A stretch of 64,000 nt of DNA from OCS116 cluster bacterium AG-390-A19. GTDB lineage: Bacteria > Pseudomonadota > Alphaproteobacteria > MED-G09. Shown here piece after piece: positions 50,235-59,551 of the stretch. Location of the stretch: contig QCGV01000001.1 of assembly GCA_003278145.1 (NCBI GenBank), forward strand, positions 265,616 through 329,615. Reading direction: 5' to 3'. The notes beneath the pieces were generated by a model that made no database searches, was not told where the DNA came from, and saw nothing but the letters and a program-made list of their open reading frames with translations. Position 1 is the first letter of the stretch, and the number at the start of each line of letters is the position of its first letter. A program made the position numbers and the translations under genes.

Positions 50235-50741
50235 ATGTTTAATTTTAGTTTAATTGTTGCAGTAGCCGAAAATGGAGTTATTGGTAATAATGGATCTATG
50301 CCATGGGATTTACCATCTGACTTATCTAATTTTAAAAAATTAACAATGAATAAACCAATGATAATGGGAAGAAAAACATGGGACTCTATTGGTCGCCCAT
50401 TACCTGGAAGAGATAATATTGTTGTTACAAAGCAAACAACACTAAAAAAAGATGGTGTTATTTTTTGTACAACTATTGAAGACTCAATTTTAAGAGCTAA
50501 GGAATACGCAAAAGATAGAAATACAAATGAAATAATGATTATAGGTGGAGAATATCTTTTTAAATATTTTTTAAAAATTGCTTCAAAAATTTATTATACC
50601 GAAGTTTATTCATCCCCTGAAGGTGACGTTTTTTTTCCATCTTTTGATAGAAATCTTTATAATGAGGTTTTTAAGGGTAAAACTACAAAAGAAGATTGGG
50701 ATAGTTGCTCTCACCGTTTAATAGTTTATGAAAAAAAATAA
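50235..50741 (+). CDS. folA: Dihydrofolate reductase
   Basis: This enzyme regenerates tetrahydrofolate from the dihydrofolate made by ThyA, using NADPH. The N-terminus reads VAVAENGVIGNNGSMPWDLPSD with the Met20-loop Trp and catalytic Asp. MGRKTWDSIGRPLPGRDNIVV and IMIIGGEYLFK are the cofactor-binding blocks. Length is 168 residues. Its stop lies only 4 bases from the convergent mrp stop. Confidence 0.97.
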   Translation: MFNFSLIVAVAENGVIGNNGSMPWDLPSDLSNFKKLTMNKPMIMGRKTWDSIGRPLPGRDNIVVTKQTTLKKDGVIFCTTIEDSILRAKEYAKDRNTNEIMIIGGEYLFKYFLKIASKIYYTEVYSSPEGDVFFPSFDRNLYNEVFKGKTTKEDWDSCSHRLIVYEKK

Positions 50742-50745
50742 ATTT

Positions 50746-51795
50746 TTAAATTATTTTTTCTATTTTTTCTGCTGCTTTTAAAAATATATCTTTAGTGATT
50801 CCGTCAGGTTTTTCAAAAATATATGGATTTCCCTTATCTGAACTTTCGCGAATTTCTTTGTCTAAAGGTATTTCTTCAATAAAGAATATTTTTTCTTTTT
50901 CTGACATATTTTTGGCACCATCTGTTCCGAAAATATCCTCTTTCTTTCCATCTTCTAAAAGGAGATAAGACATATTTTCTATAACGCCAATGATTGGAAT
51001 ATCTACCTTTCTGAACATTCCTATAGCTTTAACTGCATCATTCAAAGCAACCGGTTGTGGTGTTGAAACTATAACTGCTCCATCAAGAGGTAAATGTTGT
51101 GATACCGTTATTTGAGCATCACCTGTGCCAGGTGGCATATCAATTATTAATAAATCTAACTCACCCCAATCAGTTTCTGTTGCCATTTGTTTTATGGCTG
51201 AATGAACCATTGGTCCTCTCCATACCACAGGTTGTTCTTCATTTAACAAAAATCCAATCGACATTACCTTCATAGAATTAAATTCAAAAGGAATAATTTT
51301 TTTATCGCTATTAACCTCAGGTTTTCCTTTTAAACCAAGCATATGTGGAACTGACGGTCCATGAATATCTGCATCAAGAATACCGACATTTTTACCCATT
51401 AAAGAGAATGCAGAGGCTAAATTAATTGAAATTGTAGATTTTCCTACCCCACCTTTACCACTTGCAATTGCTATGATTTTTTTAACATTATTAATTTTTT
51501 GAATTGTTTGTTTTTTATCTTCTTTTGTACTGGAGGTACTTTTTTTAACAGGTTCATTTGTTAAAACAGTTGTAACGCTTATAACGCCTTCAATATTTTG
51601 AAGTTCTTTTTTTAATAATTTTCCAACAACCTCTATTTCCTCAATATTATCTTTATTTGCAAAGAGAGAAATTTGAATATGACCATCTTTATAGCTAATA
51701 CCTTCAATTATTTCTTCTTCAATAAGATTTTTTTTATTCGGAAGTAAGATTTTTGATAGCTTTTCTTCTATTATTTTTTTTATATTTTCAGTCAT
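50746..51795 (-). CDS. mrp: Mrp/ApbC-type P-loop ATPase, Fe-S cluster carrier family
   Basis: This is a cytoplasmic ATPase of the Mrp/NBP35 family implicated in Fe-S cluster handling. An N-terminal MIP18-like (DUF59) domain (about 1-85) precedes the deviant Walker A motif ASGKGGVGKSTISINLA and DADIHGPSVPHML. The later block VIENMSYLLLEDGKKEDIFG has no Cys, whereas E. coli-type members carry a CxxC there. Loss of the pair seems usual in alphaproteobacterial Mrp, by recollection. Length is 349 residues. It is divergent from hflK. Confidence 0.93.
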   Translation of the reverse strand: MTENIKKIIEEKLSKILLPNKKNLIEEEIIEGISYKDGHIQISLFANKDNIEEIEVVGKLLKKELQNIEGVISVTTVLTNEPVKKSTSSTKEDKKQTIQKINNVKKIIAIASGKGGVGKSTISINLASAFSLMGKNVGILDADIHGPSVPHMLGLKGKPEVNSDKKIIPFEFNSMKVMSIGFLLNEEQPVVWRGPMVHSAIKQMATETDWGELDLLIIDMPPGTGDAQITVSQHLPLDGAVIVSTPQPVALNDAVKAIGMFRKVDIPIIGVIENMSYLLLEDGKKEDIFGTDGAKNMSEKEKIFFIEEIPLDKEIRESSDKGNPYIFEKPDGITKDIFLKAAEKIEKII

Positions 51796-51831
51796 CTATA
51801 TAATTAAATTTCGTTAATGTTGTTGAATTTG

Positions 51832-51878
51832 ATTTACTCCATAGCTCAAGATGTCATATAAGGACATATTGAGTAAAT
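51832..51878. promoter_or_regulatory. Inverted repeat in the mrp-hflK divergent intergenic region
   Basis: CTCAAGATGTC (51845-51855) and GACATATTGAG (51863-51873) are complementary in 10 of 11 positions around a 7-base centre. A second arm pair, ATTTACTC (51832-51839) and GAGTAAAT (51871-51878), is perfect and shares the GAG with the first. It ends 13 bases before the hflK start codon. It could be an operator or an mRNA hairpin; I recognise no matching factor. Confidence 0.5.
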
Positions 51879-51891
51879 AGAAAGTTTAAAA

Positions 51892-52989
51892 ATGAAACAA
51901 AAAATAATTAATGAAAGCAATAATGGTTGGAATGGTAATAATCAAAATCCATGGGGCCAGAATAATAATCGGCAGGATTTTGAAAATCCTTTTAATGGTC
52001 TTCAAAAAATTATTTCTAGATTTTTACCTGGAGGCGGTAAAGGTTGGAAAGGCTTGTTTGCATTATTATTAATTTTATTTGGTTTATGGTCTTTAAGTGG
52101 AATTTATAGAGTTAATGCCGATGAGCAGGGCGTTGTTCTGAGGTTTGGTAAATTCACAAGTCAGACAGGTCCCGGTTTACATTATCATCTTCCTTTTCCG
52201 ATTGAGACTGCAATTACACCGAAGGTAACAACTGTTAATAGAATTGATATAGGCATGAGAGGACCCTCTGGATCTGGTTTCTCAAATCCATCTAGATCTC
52301 TTAGAGATGTTCCTGAAGAAAGCTTAATGCTGACTGGTGACGAAAATATAGTTGATATTGATTTTTCAGTTTTTTGGGTCATTAAAGAAGCGAGTTCGTT
52401 TTTATTTAAAATTCAGTATCCTGAAAGAACCATAAAAGCTGTTTCTGAGAGTGCAATGAGAGAAGTTGTTGGTAATTCTGATATTCAGCCAATTTTAACT
52501 GGGGCACGTCAAAAAACTGAAAATGATGTTAGAGCTCTCATGCAATCAACATTAGATTCTTATGGTTCAGGAATTGAAATCAGAGAAGTTAAAATGCAAA
52601 AAGTTGACCCACCTTCTGCTGTTATTGACGCTTTTAGAGATGTTCAAGCTGCTAGAGCTGACCAAGAGAGAGCCAGAAATGAAGCAAATGCTTATGCTAA
52701 TAAAATTGTTCCTGAGGCACAAGGTGAAGCCTCAAAAATTCTTAGAGAATCAGAAGCCTATCAATCACAAACTGTTGCTGAAGCTGAAGGTCAGGCAACA
52801 AGATTTGTATCAATTTACTCTGAATATATTCAAGCTAAAGATGTTACAAGACAGAGGATGTTCTTAGAGACTATGGAGAAGGTTTTTGGGAGCATGAATA
52901 AAATTATAGTTGATAGTGACTCAGTTGGAGGTCAAGGTGTCGTTCCTTACCTTCCCTTGAATGAAATAAATAAGAAAGGCCAAAGATAA
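51892..52989 (+). CDS. hflK: HflK, membrane protease modulator (SPFH family)
   Basis: HflK forms with HflC the large periplasmic cage that regulates FtsH. A Gly/Asn/Gln-rich cytoplasmic tail (GNNQNPWGQNNNRQ) precedes one transmembrane helix (FALLLILFGLWSLSGIYRV). The SPFH domain starts NADEQGVVLRFGKF and includes ENIVDIDFSVFWVI. A long charged helix (DQERARNEANAYANKIVPEA) follows. Length is 365 residues. Its stop overlaps the hflC start by one base. Confidence 0.96.
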   Translation: MKQKIINESNNGWNGNNQNPWGQNNNRQDFENPFNGLQKIISRFLPGGGKGWKGLFALLLILFGLWSLSGIYRVNADEQGVVLRFGKFTSQTGPGLHYHLPFPIETAITPKVTTVNRIDIGMRGPSGSGFSNPSRSLRDVPEESLMLTGDENIVDIDFSVFWVIKEASSFLFKIQYPERTIKAVSESAMREVVGNSDIQPILTGARQKTENDVRALMQSTLDSYGSGIEIREVKMQKVDPPSAVIDAFRDVQAARADQERARNEANAYANKIVPEAQGEASKILRESEAYQSQTVAEAEGQATRFVSIYSEYIQAKDVTRQRMFLETMEKVFGSMNKIIVDSDSVGGQGVVPYLPLNEINKKGQR

Positions 52990-53969
52990 TGAGTGTCAAA
53001 CAAACCATTTCAGTAGTTTTTCTTGGAATTTTTGTATTGTTAATTTTTAATACATTTTTCTCGGTTCATGAAACTCGTCAAGCAATCGTTCTTCAATTTG
53101 GAAGACCTGTTGGCGCACCAATTACTGAGCCAGGGTTAAAAATTAAAATGCCATTTATTCAACAAGTTCAATATTTAGATAAAAGAATTTTAGCTTTAGA
53201 TTCTCCTGCAGAAGAGGTAATAGCTGCAGATCAAAAAAGATTGGTTGTAGACTCTTTTACAAGATGGAGGATTTCAGATCCATTGCAATTTTATATCAGC
53301 GTAAGGGATGAAAGAATAGCTCGTTCAAGGCTTCAGGCTATTGTGTCTTCAAGTTTAAGATCTATCTTAGGTGCAGAGGAATTTGTCACTGTTGTAAGAG
53401 ATAATAGAGATGATCTTATGAAGAAAATTACTGAGAGAGCAAATGAACAGGCTCTTAATTTAGGTATTAATATCGTAGATGTTAAAATAAAAAGAGCTGA
53501 TTTACCAGATGCAAATAGCCAGGCAATTTACAGAAGAATGCAAACTGAAAGACAACAGGAGGCGGCAGAGTTTAGAGGTAAAGGGCAAGAGATATCAAGA
53601 GGTATTAGGGCTGAAGCTGAAAAAACAGTTACTGTTTTATTATCAGAAGCAACCCGCGATGCAGAAATTAATAGAGGTATTGGGGATGCATGCAGAAATA
53701 GGATATTTGCATCAGCTTATGGGCTTGATAAGGACTTTTTTGCATTTTATAGATCAATGATGTCGTATGAAAATTCATTAGATGATGAAACTACAATTGT
53801 TTTATCACCTGATAGTGAGTTTTTTAAGTTTTTGAATAATCCAAACTCGTCTTCAATAGTAACGAATTCAACTGATAAGTTAAGCGATGAAAGTAAAAAA
53901 TTAATTAACTTAATCAATAATAATAGTAGGCTCAGGGACGCTTTATGCCCTGACTTAGCCTCAGAATAA
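52989..53969 (+). CDS. hflC: HflC, membrane protease modulator (SPFH family)
   Basis: HflC is the partner of HflK. It has an N-terminal membrane anchor (VVFLGIFVLLIFNTFF), the SPFH domain (ETRQAIVLQFGRPVGAPITEPGLKIK), and the coiled-coil-forming helix GKGQEISRGIRAEAEKTVTVLLSEA. The family end motif YGLDKDFFAFYRSMMSYE is clear. Length is 326 residues. The degP gene follows 12 bases later, an arrangement common in alphaproteobacteria that groups membrane and periplasmic quality control. Confidence 0.96.
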   Translation: MSVKQTISVVFLGIFVLLIFNTFFSVHETRQAIVLQFGRPVGAPITEPGLKIKMPFIQQVQYLDKRILALDSPAEEVIAADQKRLVVDSFTRWRISDPLQFYISVRDERIARSRLQAIVSSSLRSILGAEEFVTVVRDNRDDLMKKITERANEQALNLGINIVDVKIKRADLPDANSQAIYRRMQTERQQEAAEFRGKGQEISRGIRAEAEKTVTVLLSEATRDAEINRGIGDACRNRIFASAYGLDKDFFAFYRSMMSYENSLDDETTIVLSPDSEFFKFLNNPNSSSIVTNSTDKLSDESKKLINLINNNSRLRDALCPDLASE

Positions 53970-53981
53970 TAGCTCTAACAA

Positions 53982-55451
53982 ATGATGAAATTAACTTTAA
54001 AAAATTTAATAATATCTTTTATTGCTGTAATTTTTTTAAATACATCAGTAAATTCATCTTTACCTGACTTTACAACCCTTGCAGAAGAATATTCATCTTC
54101 TGTGGTAAATGTATCAGTAGAAAGAAAGCAAAAAGAAAGAGAAAATCAATCAAGTCAAATGCGTCAGAATCCTCCTGGTTCTCCCTTTGACTTTTTTAAT
54201 GATGAAAGGTTTAGAGATTTTTTTAGAAATCAACCTCAAAAAAGAATGCCACAAAAAACAGCTGGTTCAGGTTTTATTATTTCTGAGGATGGATATATTG
54301 TTACCAATAATCATGTTGTTGAAGAAGCTGAGACAATAAAAATAACTTTAAGCAACGATGAAGTTTATGATGCTGAGATTATAGGTTTAGATCCGCGTAT
54401 GGACCTTGCATTATTAAAAATTGATCCTGAGAAAGATCTTCCTTTTGTTAGTTTTGGTGATAGTGAAAATTCCAAGGTTGGTGAGTGGGTTGTTGCTATA
54501 GGAAACCCTTTTGGTCTAGGAGGAACAGTAACTGCAGGAATTATCTCTGCTTTAGGTAGGAATATTGGATCAGGTCCTTATGATCACTTTATTCAAACTG
54601 ATGCACCAATAAATAAAGGAAACTCAGGCGGTCCTCTTTTTAATATGGATGGAGAAGTTATTGGTGTAAATACAATGATTTATTCTCAGACCGGAGGATC
54701 CGTTGGTATAGGTTTTTCAATACCTTCTGATCTAGTCAAGCCAGTTATTGATCAACTTAAAGAATACGGTGAAACGCGAAGAGGGTGGCTAGGGGTAATG
54801 ATACAAAATGTTACTGAAGAGTTAGCTAAGGATATGGATCTTGATGAGGCAAAAGGTGCATTAGTTCAGCAAGTAGTTAAAGATGGTCCTGCTGATAAAG
54901 CTGGCATAGAAGAAGGTGATGTAATCATTGGTTATAATAAAGAAGATATTAATGATATGAGAGATCTCACCACTAAAGTAGCTAATACTGATATTGGAAA
55001 AAAAGTGAAAATACAACTTATTCGCTTTGGTAAAGAAGTAGAACTCAAAGTTAAAATAGGTAGGCTTGAAGGCAATGAGGATAAAGTAAATGAAGACCCC
55101 TCTGGTGATATTGATACAATATTGGGACTTGGACTCGGCGATCTCACTGAGAATTTTCGAAGAGATAATCAAATTCCACAATCTATAAAAGGAGTTGCAG
55201 TAATTACTGTTGATGAGGACTCTGAGGCATTTTCTAAAAAAATTACAAGTGGAAGTGTGATAATAAGTTTAACTCATCAAAGAATATCTGGAAATATTAC
55301 TCTTCAATCAACTGTAAAGGCGCAAAGTTCTGAACAAGTTTATAATCTTTTAACTGAACGTCAAAAAGAAGGCGATGAAAGAATTCTTTTAAGGGTCTGG
55401 AGACCTGAATTAAGATTAGTTTCTCTGGTTGCTCTGTCTTTTAATCAATAA
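53982..55451 (+). CDS. degP: Periplasmic serine protease DegP/HtrA family
   Basis: This is a periplasmic chaperone-protease. The signal peptide (NLIISFIAVIFLNTSVNS) is followed by a linker and a trypsin-like domain with catalytic His in VTNNHVVEEAE, Asp in DPRMDLALLKID and Ser in NKGNSGGPLFN. Two PDZ domains follow, the first with RGWLGVMIQNV and ADKAGIEEGDVI. Length is 489 residues, typical of DegP/Do proteins. Whether it is DegP-like or DegQ-like cannot be told. Confidence 0.95.
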   Translation: MMKLTLKNLIISFIAVIFLNTSVNSSLPDFTTLAEEYSSSVVNVSVERKQKERENQSSQMRQNPPGSPFDFFNDERFRDFFRNQPQKRMPQKTAGSGFIISEDGYIVTNNHVVEEAETIKITLSNDEVYDAEIIGLDPRMDLALLKIDPEKDLPFVSFGDSENSKVGEWVVAIGNPFGLGGTVTAGIISALGRNIGSGPYDHFIQTDAPINKGNSGGPLFNMDGEVIGVNTMIYSQTGGSVGIGFSIPSDLVKPVIDQLKEYGETRRGWLGVMIQNVTEELAKDMDLDEAKGALVQQVVKDGPADKAGIEEGDVIIGYNKEDINDMRDLTTKVANTDIGKKVKIQLIRFGKEVELKVKIGRLEGNEDKVNEDPSGDIDTILGLGLGDLTENFRRDNQIPQSIKGVAVITVDEDSEAFSKKITSGSVIISLTHQRISGNITLQSTVKAQSSEQVYNLLTERQKEGDERILLRVWRPELRLVSLVALSFNQ

Positions 55452-55458
55452 TAGATAA

Positions 55459-56700
55459 TTAATTTATAAGATGAGACAATAATCCATCAAGTAATTTTGG
55501 TTCAAACCATGTTGATTTCGGTGGCATAACCTTATTAGAGTCTGCAACATTTATAAGAGCTTCAAAAGGTGTAGGAAAAAGAGCAAAAGCAATATCAAAG
55601 CTGTTATGGTTAACTCTATTTTCAAGTTCTTTAAGGCCTCTCGCACCTCCAACAAAATCTATTCTTGGATCAGTTCTTTCATCTTTAATACCAAGTAAGG
55701 GTTCAATAATTAAATCATGCAATATAGACACATCAAGTGATTTTACAGGATCAATTAAATCTATATTTTCTTTTTTAGCCATTAACTCATACCAGTTATT
55801 ATCTAAGTACATACCAAAGGTATTTTTGTTTAAAGGTTTAAATTCTTTTTTATGTTTTTTTATTAAGAAATTTTTTTCTATATTAGATAGTAAGGCATCA
55901 ATTGAATGTCCGTTTAATCCTTTTATAATTCTATTATAGTCTAAAATAGTCATTTCTGAATGGGGAAAGGCAACAGCGAGAAAAAAATTATAGTTTTCAT
56001 TACCAGTATGATTAGGATTCTTCTTTGAGAATTCTTTTTTTACTCTTGCTGCTGCAGCTGACCTATGATGCCCGTCTGCAATAAAAAGAGAGTCCATAGA
56101 ATTAATTTGGCTAAGTATTTTTTCAATTTGTTTTTTGTCTTCTACAATCCAAATCTTATGATTTGATTTATCATGAGCAAAAACATTATATGTTGGATTT
56201 TCACTTTTCACTTCGTGCAAAAACTTAGAAATTTTATTATTATTTCTATAGGCTAAAAGAACAGGACCAGTTTGAGCATTTAATTTTTTAATATTTTTTA
56301 CCCTGTCATCCTCTTTCTCTGGTTTGGTATATTCATGTTTTTTTATAATGTTTTTTTCATAAGCTTCTACAGAAGCGATGCAACCAATCCCAGTCTGGGA
56401 TATCCCATTTAATATTATTTCATAAATATATAAACACTCTTTATCATCCTGAATTAAAACTTTATTTTTAATTAAGTTTTTTAAGTTTTCTTTACCTTTC
56501 TTATAAACACTAGGATTGTTATATTTAATTTCTGGATCTAGATCTATTTCAGGTTTTGAAACATGAAGAAAACTAAATGGTTTTTTTTTCGCCATTTCTC
56601 TTGCTTCTGATGAACTTAACACATCGTATGGAGGAGCTATTACGTCATTTTCTTTACCTTTATTTGGTCTCAAGGCCTTAAATGATTTTATTAGTTTCAT
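55459..56700 (-). CDS. DUF1015 family protein
   Basis: This is a 413-residue soluble protein of the widespread DUF1015 family. Conserved blocks are APPYDVLSSSEAREMAKKKP and FLHVSKPEIDL near the start, YEFTKPEKEDDR-like text (HEYTKPEKEDDRVKNI), SLFIADGHHRSAAAARV in the middle, and DFVGGARGLKELENRV near the end. The DGHHR motif is the family hallmark. I do not assign a function. It is convergent with degP and divergent from miaA. Confidence 0.88.
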   Translation of the reverse strand: MKLIKSFKALRPNKGKENDVIAPPYDVLSSSEAREMAKKKPFSFLHVSKPEIDLDPEIKYNNPSVYKKGKENLKNLIKNKVLIQDDKECLYIYEIILNGISQTGIGCIASVEAYEKNIIKKHEYTKPEKEDDRVKNIKKLNAQTGPVLLAYRNNNKISKFLHEVKSENPTYNVFAHDKSNHKIWIVEDKKQIEKILSQINSMDSLFIADGHHRSAAAARVKKEFSKKNPNHTGNENYNFFLAVAFPHSEMTILDYNRIIKGLNGHSIDALLSNIEKNFLIKKHKKEFKPLNKNTFGMYLDNNWYELMAKKENIDLIDPVKSLDVSILHDLIIEPLLGIKDERTDPRIDFVGGARGLKELENRVNHNSFDIAFALFPTPFEALINVADSNKVMPPKSTWFEPKLLDGLLSHLIN

Positions 56701-56813
56701 GAATATACCGTTTAAGAAAATTAATTATTTTTAATTAACATATATATCTAATAATGTTTGAAAATAATTAAAATTATTTATTAACTAGGGATAAAATTAA
56801 AAAGATTATTAAA

Positions 56814-57725
56814 ATGATTGATAAAATAATTTTACTATCTGGTCCAACAGCTACAGGAAAGTCTTCCTTAGCTCTAAAAATTGCAGAAAGTATTGATGCT
56901 GAAATTATAAATGCTGATTCAATTCAGCTTTATAAAGATCTTTCTATTTTAACAGCTAGACCAAATACTAAAAAAGAAAAAGTTAAACATCATTGTTATG
57001 GCTTTTTAGATGGAGATATTAGTTGGTCGGTTGGAAAATGGATTAATGAAATTAACAAAATCATAAAAGAAGTTATTAAAAGAAAAAAGATTCCCTTGCT
57101 TGTTGGTGGAACAGGTTTTTATTTTAAAGCAATTACTGATGGATTATCTCCTATTCCAGATATTAATAAATCAATAAGGCTAGAAATAGAGGGTGAGTTA
57201 GAAAAAAACGGTCTTAAGAAATTATATGAGAGATTAACTGAAATTGATCCTATTGCGTCAGAAAAAATCAACCCAAATGATAAGCAGAGAGTTATGAGGG
57301 CTTTAGAGGTATATTTGGGAACTAATAAAAGGATTTCAGATTATTGGCTTATGAATAGAGAGAAAATAATCAATCATGACTCAATAAATTTTAAAATAGA
57401 TGCAAATAGGGAATGGATTTATAAAAATTGTGACTCAAGAGTTGATAACATGTTTGAAAATGGTGTTATTGAAGAAGTAGAGTGTTTGTTAAATAAGAAT
57501 TACTCAATAGATTCACCAATTATGAAAGCAATAGGGGTAAATGAAATTAAATCATTTTTAAATAATGATATTACTATTGATAGAGCTTCAGAGTTGATAA
57601 AGTTTAAAACTCATCATTATGCAAAAAGACAAATAACCTGGATGAATCATCAGATGATTTCGTGGAATAGCATAAATACGCAATATTCAAATAAAATTAT
57701 TAACGAAATTATAAAAAAATTATAA
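56814..57725 (+). CDS. miaA: tRNA dimethylallyltransferase
   Basis: MiaA adds the dimethylallyl group to A37 of tRNAs that read UNN codons, including Leu UUR codons. The P-loop is LLSGPTATGKSSLAL, with NADSIQLYKDLSILTARP and LLVGGTGFYFKAI following. The C-terminal part has FKTHHYAKRQITWMNH. The 303-residue length is normal. It sits 80 bases before ilvB. The 113-base gap upstream, shared with the DUF1015 gene, contains an AT-only inverted repeat and no promoter I can call firmly. Confidence 0.95.
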   Translation: MIDKIILLSGPTATGKSSLALKIAESIDAEIINADSIQLYKDLSILTARPNTKKEKVKHHCYGFLDGDISWSVGKWINEINKIIKEVIKRKKIPLLVGGTGFYFKAITDGLSPIPDINKSIRLEIEGELEKNGLKKLYERLTEIDPIASEKINPNDKQRVMRALEVYLGTNKRISDYWLMNREKIINHDSINFKIDANREWIYKNCDSRVDNMFENGVIEEVECLLNKNYSIDSPIMKAIGVNEIKSFLNNDITIDRASELIKFKTHHYAKRQITWMNHQMISWNSINTQYSNKIINEIIKKL

Positions 57726-57732
57726 AATAATA

Positions 57733-57760
57733 TTGACCTTTATTGTTATATTTATTAATT
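57733..57760 (+). promoter_or_regulatory. Possible promoter of the ilvBHC genes
   Basis: TTGACC (57733-57738) is followed, 16 bases on, by TTAATT (57755-57760) in the 80-base miaA-ilvB gap. No leader ORF rich in Ile, Val or Leu codons is visible here, unlike the leuA upstream region. Confidence 0.35.
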
Positions 57761-57805
57761 TCCTGCAAGATTAGTAGGTTAAAAAGTAATTTAAGGAATT
57801 TATAA

Positions 57806-59551
57806 ATGACTAAAATGACTGGTGCAGAGGTAATAATAAAAGCTTTGAATGAGCAGGGCGTGGATCATATTTTTGGGTATCCTGGCGGTGCTGTATTACC
57901 TCTTTATGATGAGCTATTTAAAAGTAATAAAGCTCCTGCTCATGTTTTAGTTCGGCATGAACAAGGAGCTGTTCATGCAGCAGAGGGATACGCTCGTTCG
58001 TCAGGAAAACCTGGTGTAGTTCTAGTTACCTCTGGGCCAGGGGCAACAAATGCGGTTACGGGTCTTACTGATGCTTTAATGGACTCTATTCCGTTGGTTT
58101 GTATATCTGGTCAGGTTCCAAGTCATTTAATCGGAACAGATGCTTTTCAAGAGTGTGATACAGTAGGAATAACAAGACCATGTACTAAACATAACTGGTT
58201 AGTAAAGAGGCCAGAGGATTTAGCAAAAACTATTCACCTTGCTTTTTTAGTAGCTACAACTGGAAGACCTGGACCTGTACTTATTGATATTCCAAAGGAT
58301 GTTCAATTTGCTGATGCAGAGTATTGTTCAATGTCTGAAGTTGAGCATTCAAGTTATAAACCAAAAATAAAGCCGGAAATTTCAGAAATTGAACAGGCTA
58401 TAGAATTAATGTCAAAAGCTAAGAAACCTGTTTTTTATACAGGTGGTGGAGTTATTAATTCTGGGCCTGAGGCTAGTTACCTTTTAAGAGAGTTAGTAGC
58501 CTTAACTGGGTTTCCTGTTACATCGACATTAATGGGTTTAGGCGCCTATCCTGCTAATGGTGATCAGTGGCTTGGAATGCTCGGCATGCATGGAACTTAT
58601 GAAGCAAACATGACTATGCATGATAGTGATTTAATTATTAATATAGGTGCTAGGTTTGATGATAGGGTTACTGGACGATTAGATGCTTTTTCACCAAATT
58701 CAAAAAAAATTCATGTTGATATTGATCCCTCTTCTATCAATAAGACTATTGAAGTTGATATTTCAGTGATTGGTGATTGTGCTCATGTGATTGAAAATAT
58801 GCTTATTTTATGGAGATCAAAGGGTTACAAAACTGATACCTCAAAGTGGTGGGATCAAATTAATAAATGGAGAGATATTAAATCTTTAAATTATGTTAAA
58901 TCTGAAAAAACGATTAAACCTCAATATGCTATTGAGAGGTTGTATGAACTAACAAAAGATAAGGACACCTTTATAAGTACAGAAGTGGGTCAACATCAAA
59001 TGTGGGCTGCTCAACATTATCATTTTAATGAGCCAAATAGGTGGATGACTTCAGGAGGATTGGGCACAATGGGATATGGACTTCCTGCTGCAATAGGTAC
59101 TCAAGTTGCTTTTCCAAAATCAACTGTTATTGATATTGCCGGTGAAGCGTCAATTTTAATGAATATGCAAGAATTATCAACAGCTGTTCAGCACAAATTA
59201 CCTGTTAAAATATTTATTTTGAATAATCAATATATGGGTATGGTTAGGCAATGGCAAGAATTGCTTCATGGCGGCAGATATTCTCACTCTTATACAGACT
59301 CTTTACCTGATTTTGTAAAATTAGCTGAAGCTTATGGCGCTCATGGTATTCGAGCTCAAAACCCTAAAGAGCTTGATGATAAGATTAAAGAAATGCTTGA
59401 TACTGATTTACCGGTAATTTTTGACTGTGTTGTTGATAAAGATGAAAATTGTTATCCAATGATTCCTTCTGGTGCTGGGCACAATGAGATGCTTTTGAAT
59501 GATGAGGGCATATCAATAGAGGTTGGTGATGAAGGAAAGGTTTTGATATGA
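57806..59551 (+). CDS. ilvB: Acetolactate synthase large subunit
   Basis: This TPP enzyme catalyses the first common step of valine, leucine and isoleucine synthesis. The activating Glu is in LVRHEQGAVHAAEGYARSSG. The TPP region reads VIDIAGEASILMNMQEL, where GEA replaces the usual GDG, and is followed by FILNNQYMGMVRQWQELLHGGRYSHSY. The FAD region and 581-residue length are normal. An AAGGA ribosome site precedes the ATG. It overlaps ilvH by 4 bases. Confidence 0.97.
   Translation: MTKMTGAEVIIKALNEQGVDHIFGYPGGAVLPLYDELFKSNKAPAHVLVRHEQGAVHAAEGYARSSGKPGVVLVTSGPGATNAVTGLTDALMDSIPLVCISGQVPSHLIGTDAFQECDTVGITRPCTKHNWLVKRPEDLAKTIHLAFLVATTGRPGPVLIDIPKDVQFADAEYCSMSEVEHSSYKPKIKPEISEIEQAIELMSKAKKPVFYTGGGVINSGPEASYLLRELVALTGFPVTSTLMGLGAYPANGDQWLGMLGMHGTYEANMTMHDSDLIINIGARFDDRVTGRLDAFSPNSKKIHVDIDPSSINKTIEVDISVIGDCAHVIENMLILWRSKGYKTDTSKWWDQINKWRDIKSLNYVKSEKTIKPQYAIERLYELTKDKDTFISTEVGQHQMWAAQHYHFNEPNRWMTSGGLGTMGYGLPAAIGTQVAFPKSTVIDIAGEASILMNMQELSTAVQHKLPVKIFILNNQYMGMVRQWQELLHGGRYSHSYTDSLPDFVKLAEAYGAHGIRAQNPKELDDKIKEMLDTDLPVIFDCVVDKDENCYPMIPSGAGHNEMLLNDEGISIEVGDEGKVLI

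Noticed and set aside
56701-56813. AT-only inverted repeat TTAATTA/TAATTAA between the DUF1015 gene and miaA
   Set aside because: Base composition alone makes such repeats likely. There is no supporting promoter or terminator signal.
59140-59180. GEA in place of the GDG thiamine diphosphate motif of IlvB
   Set aside because: The surrounding sequence is fully conserved, and the same change is, by recollection, usual in alphaproteobacterial acetolactate synthases, so it is not a loss of function.
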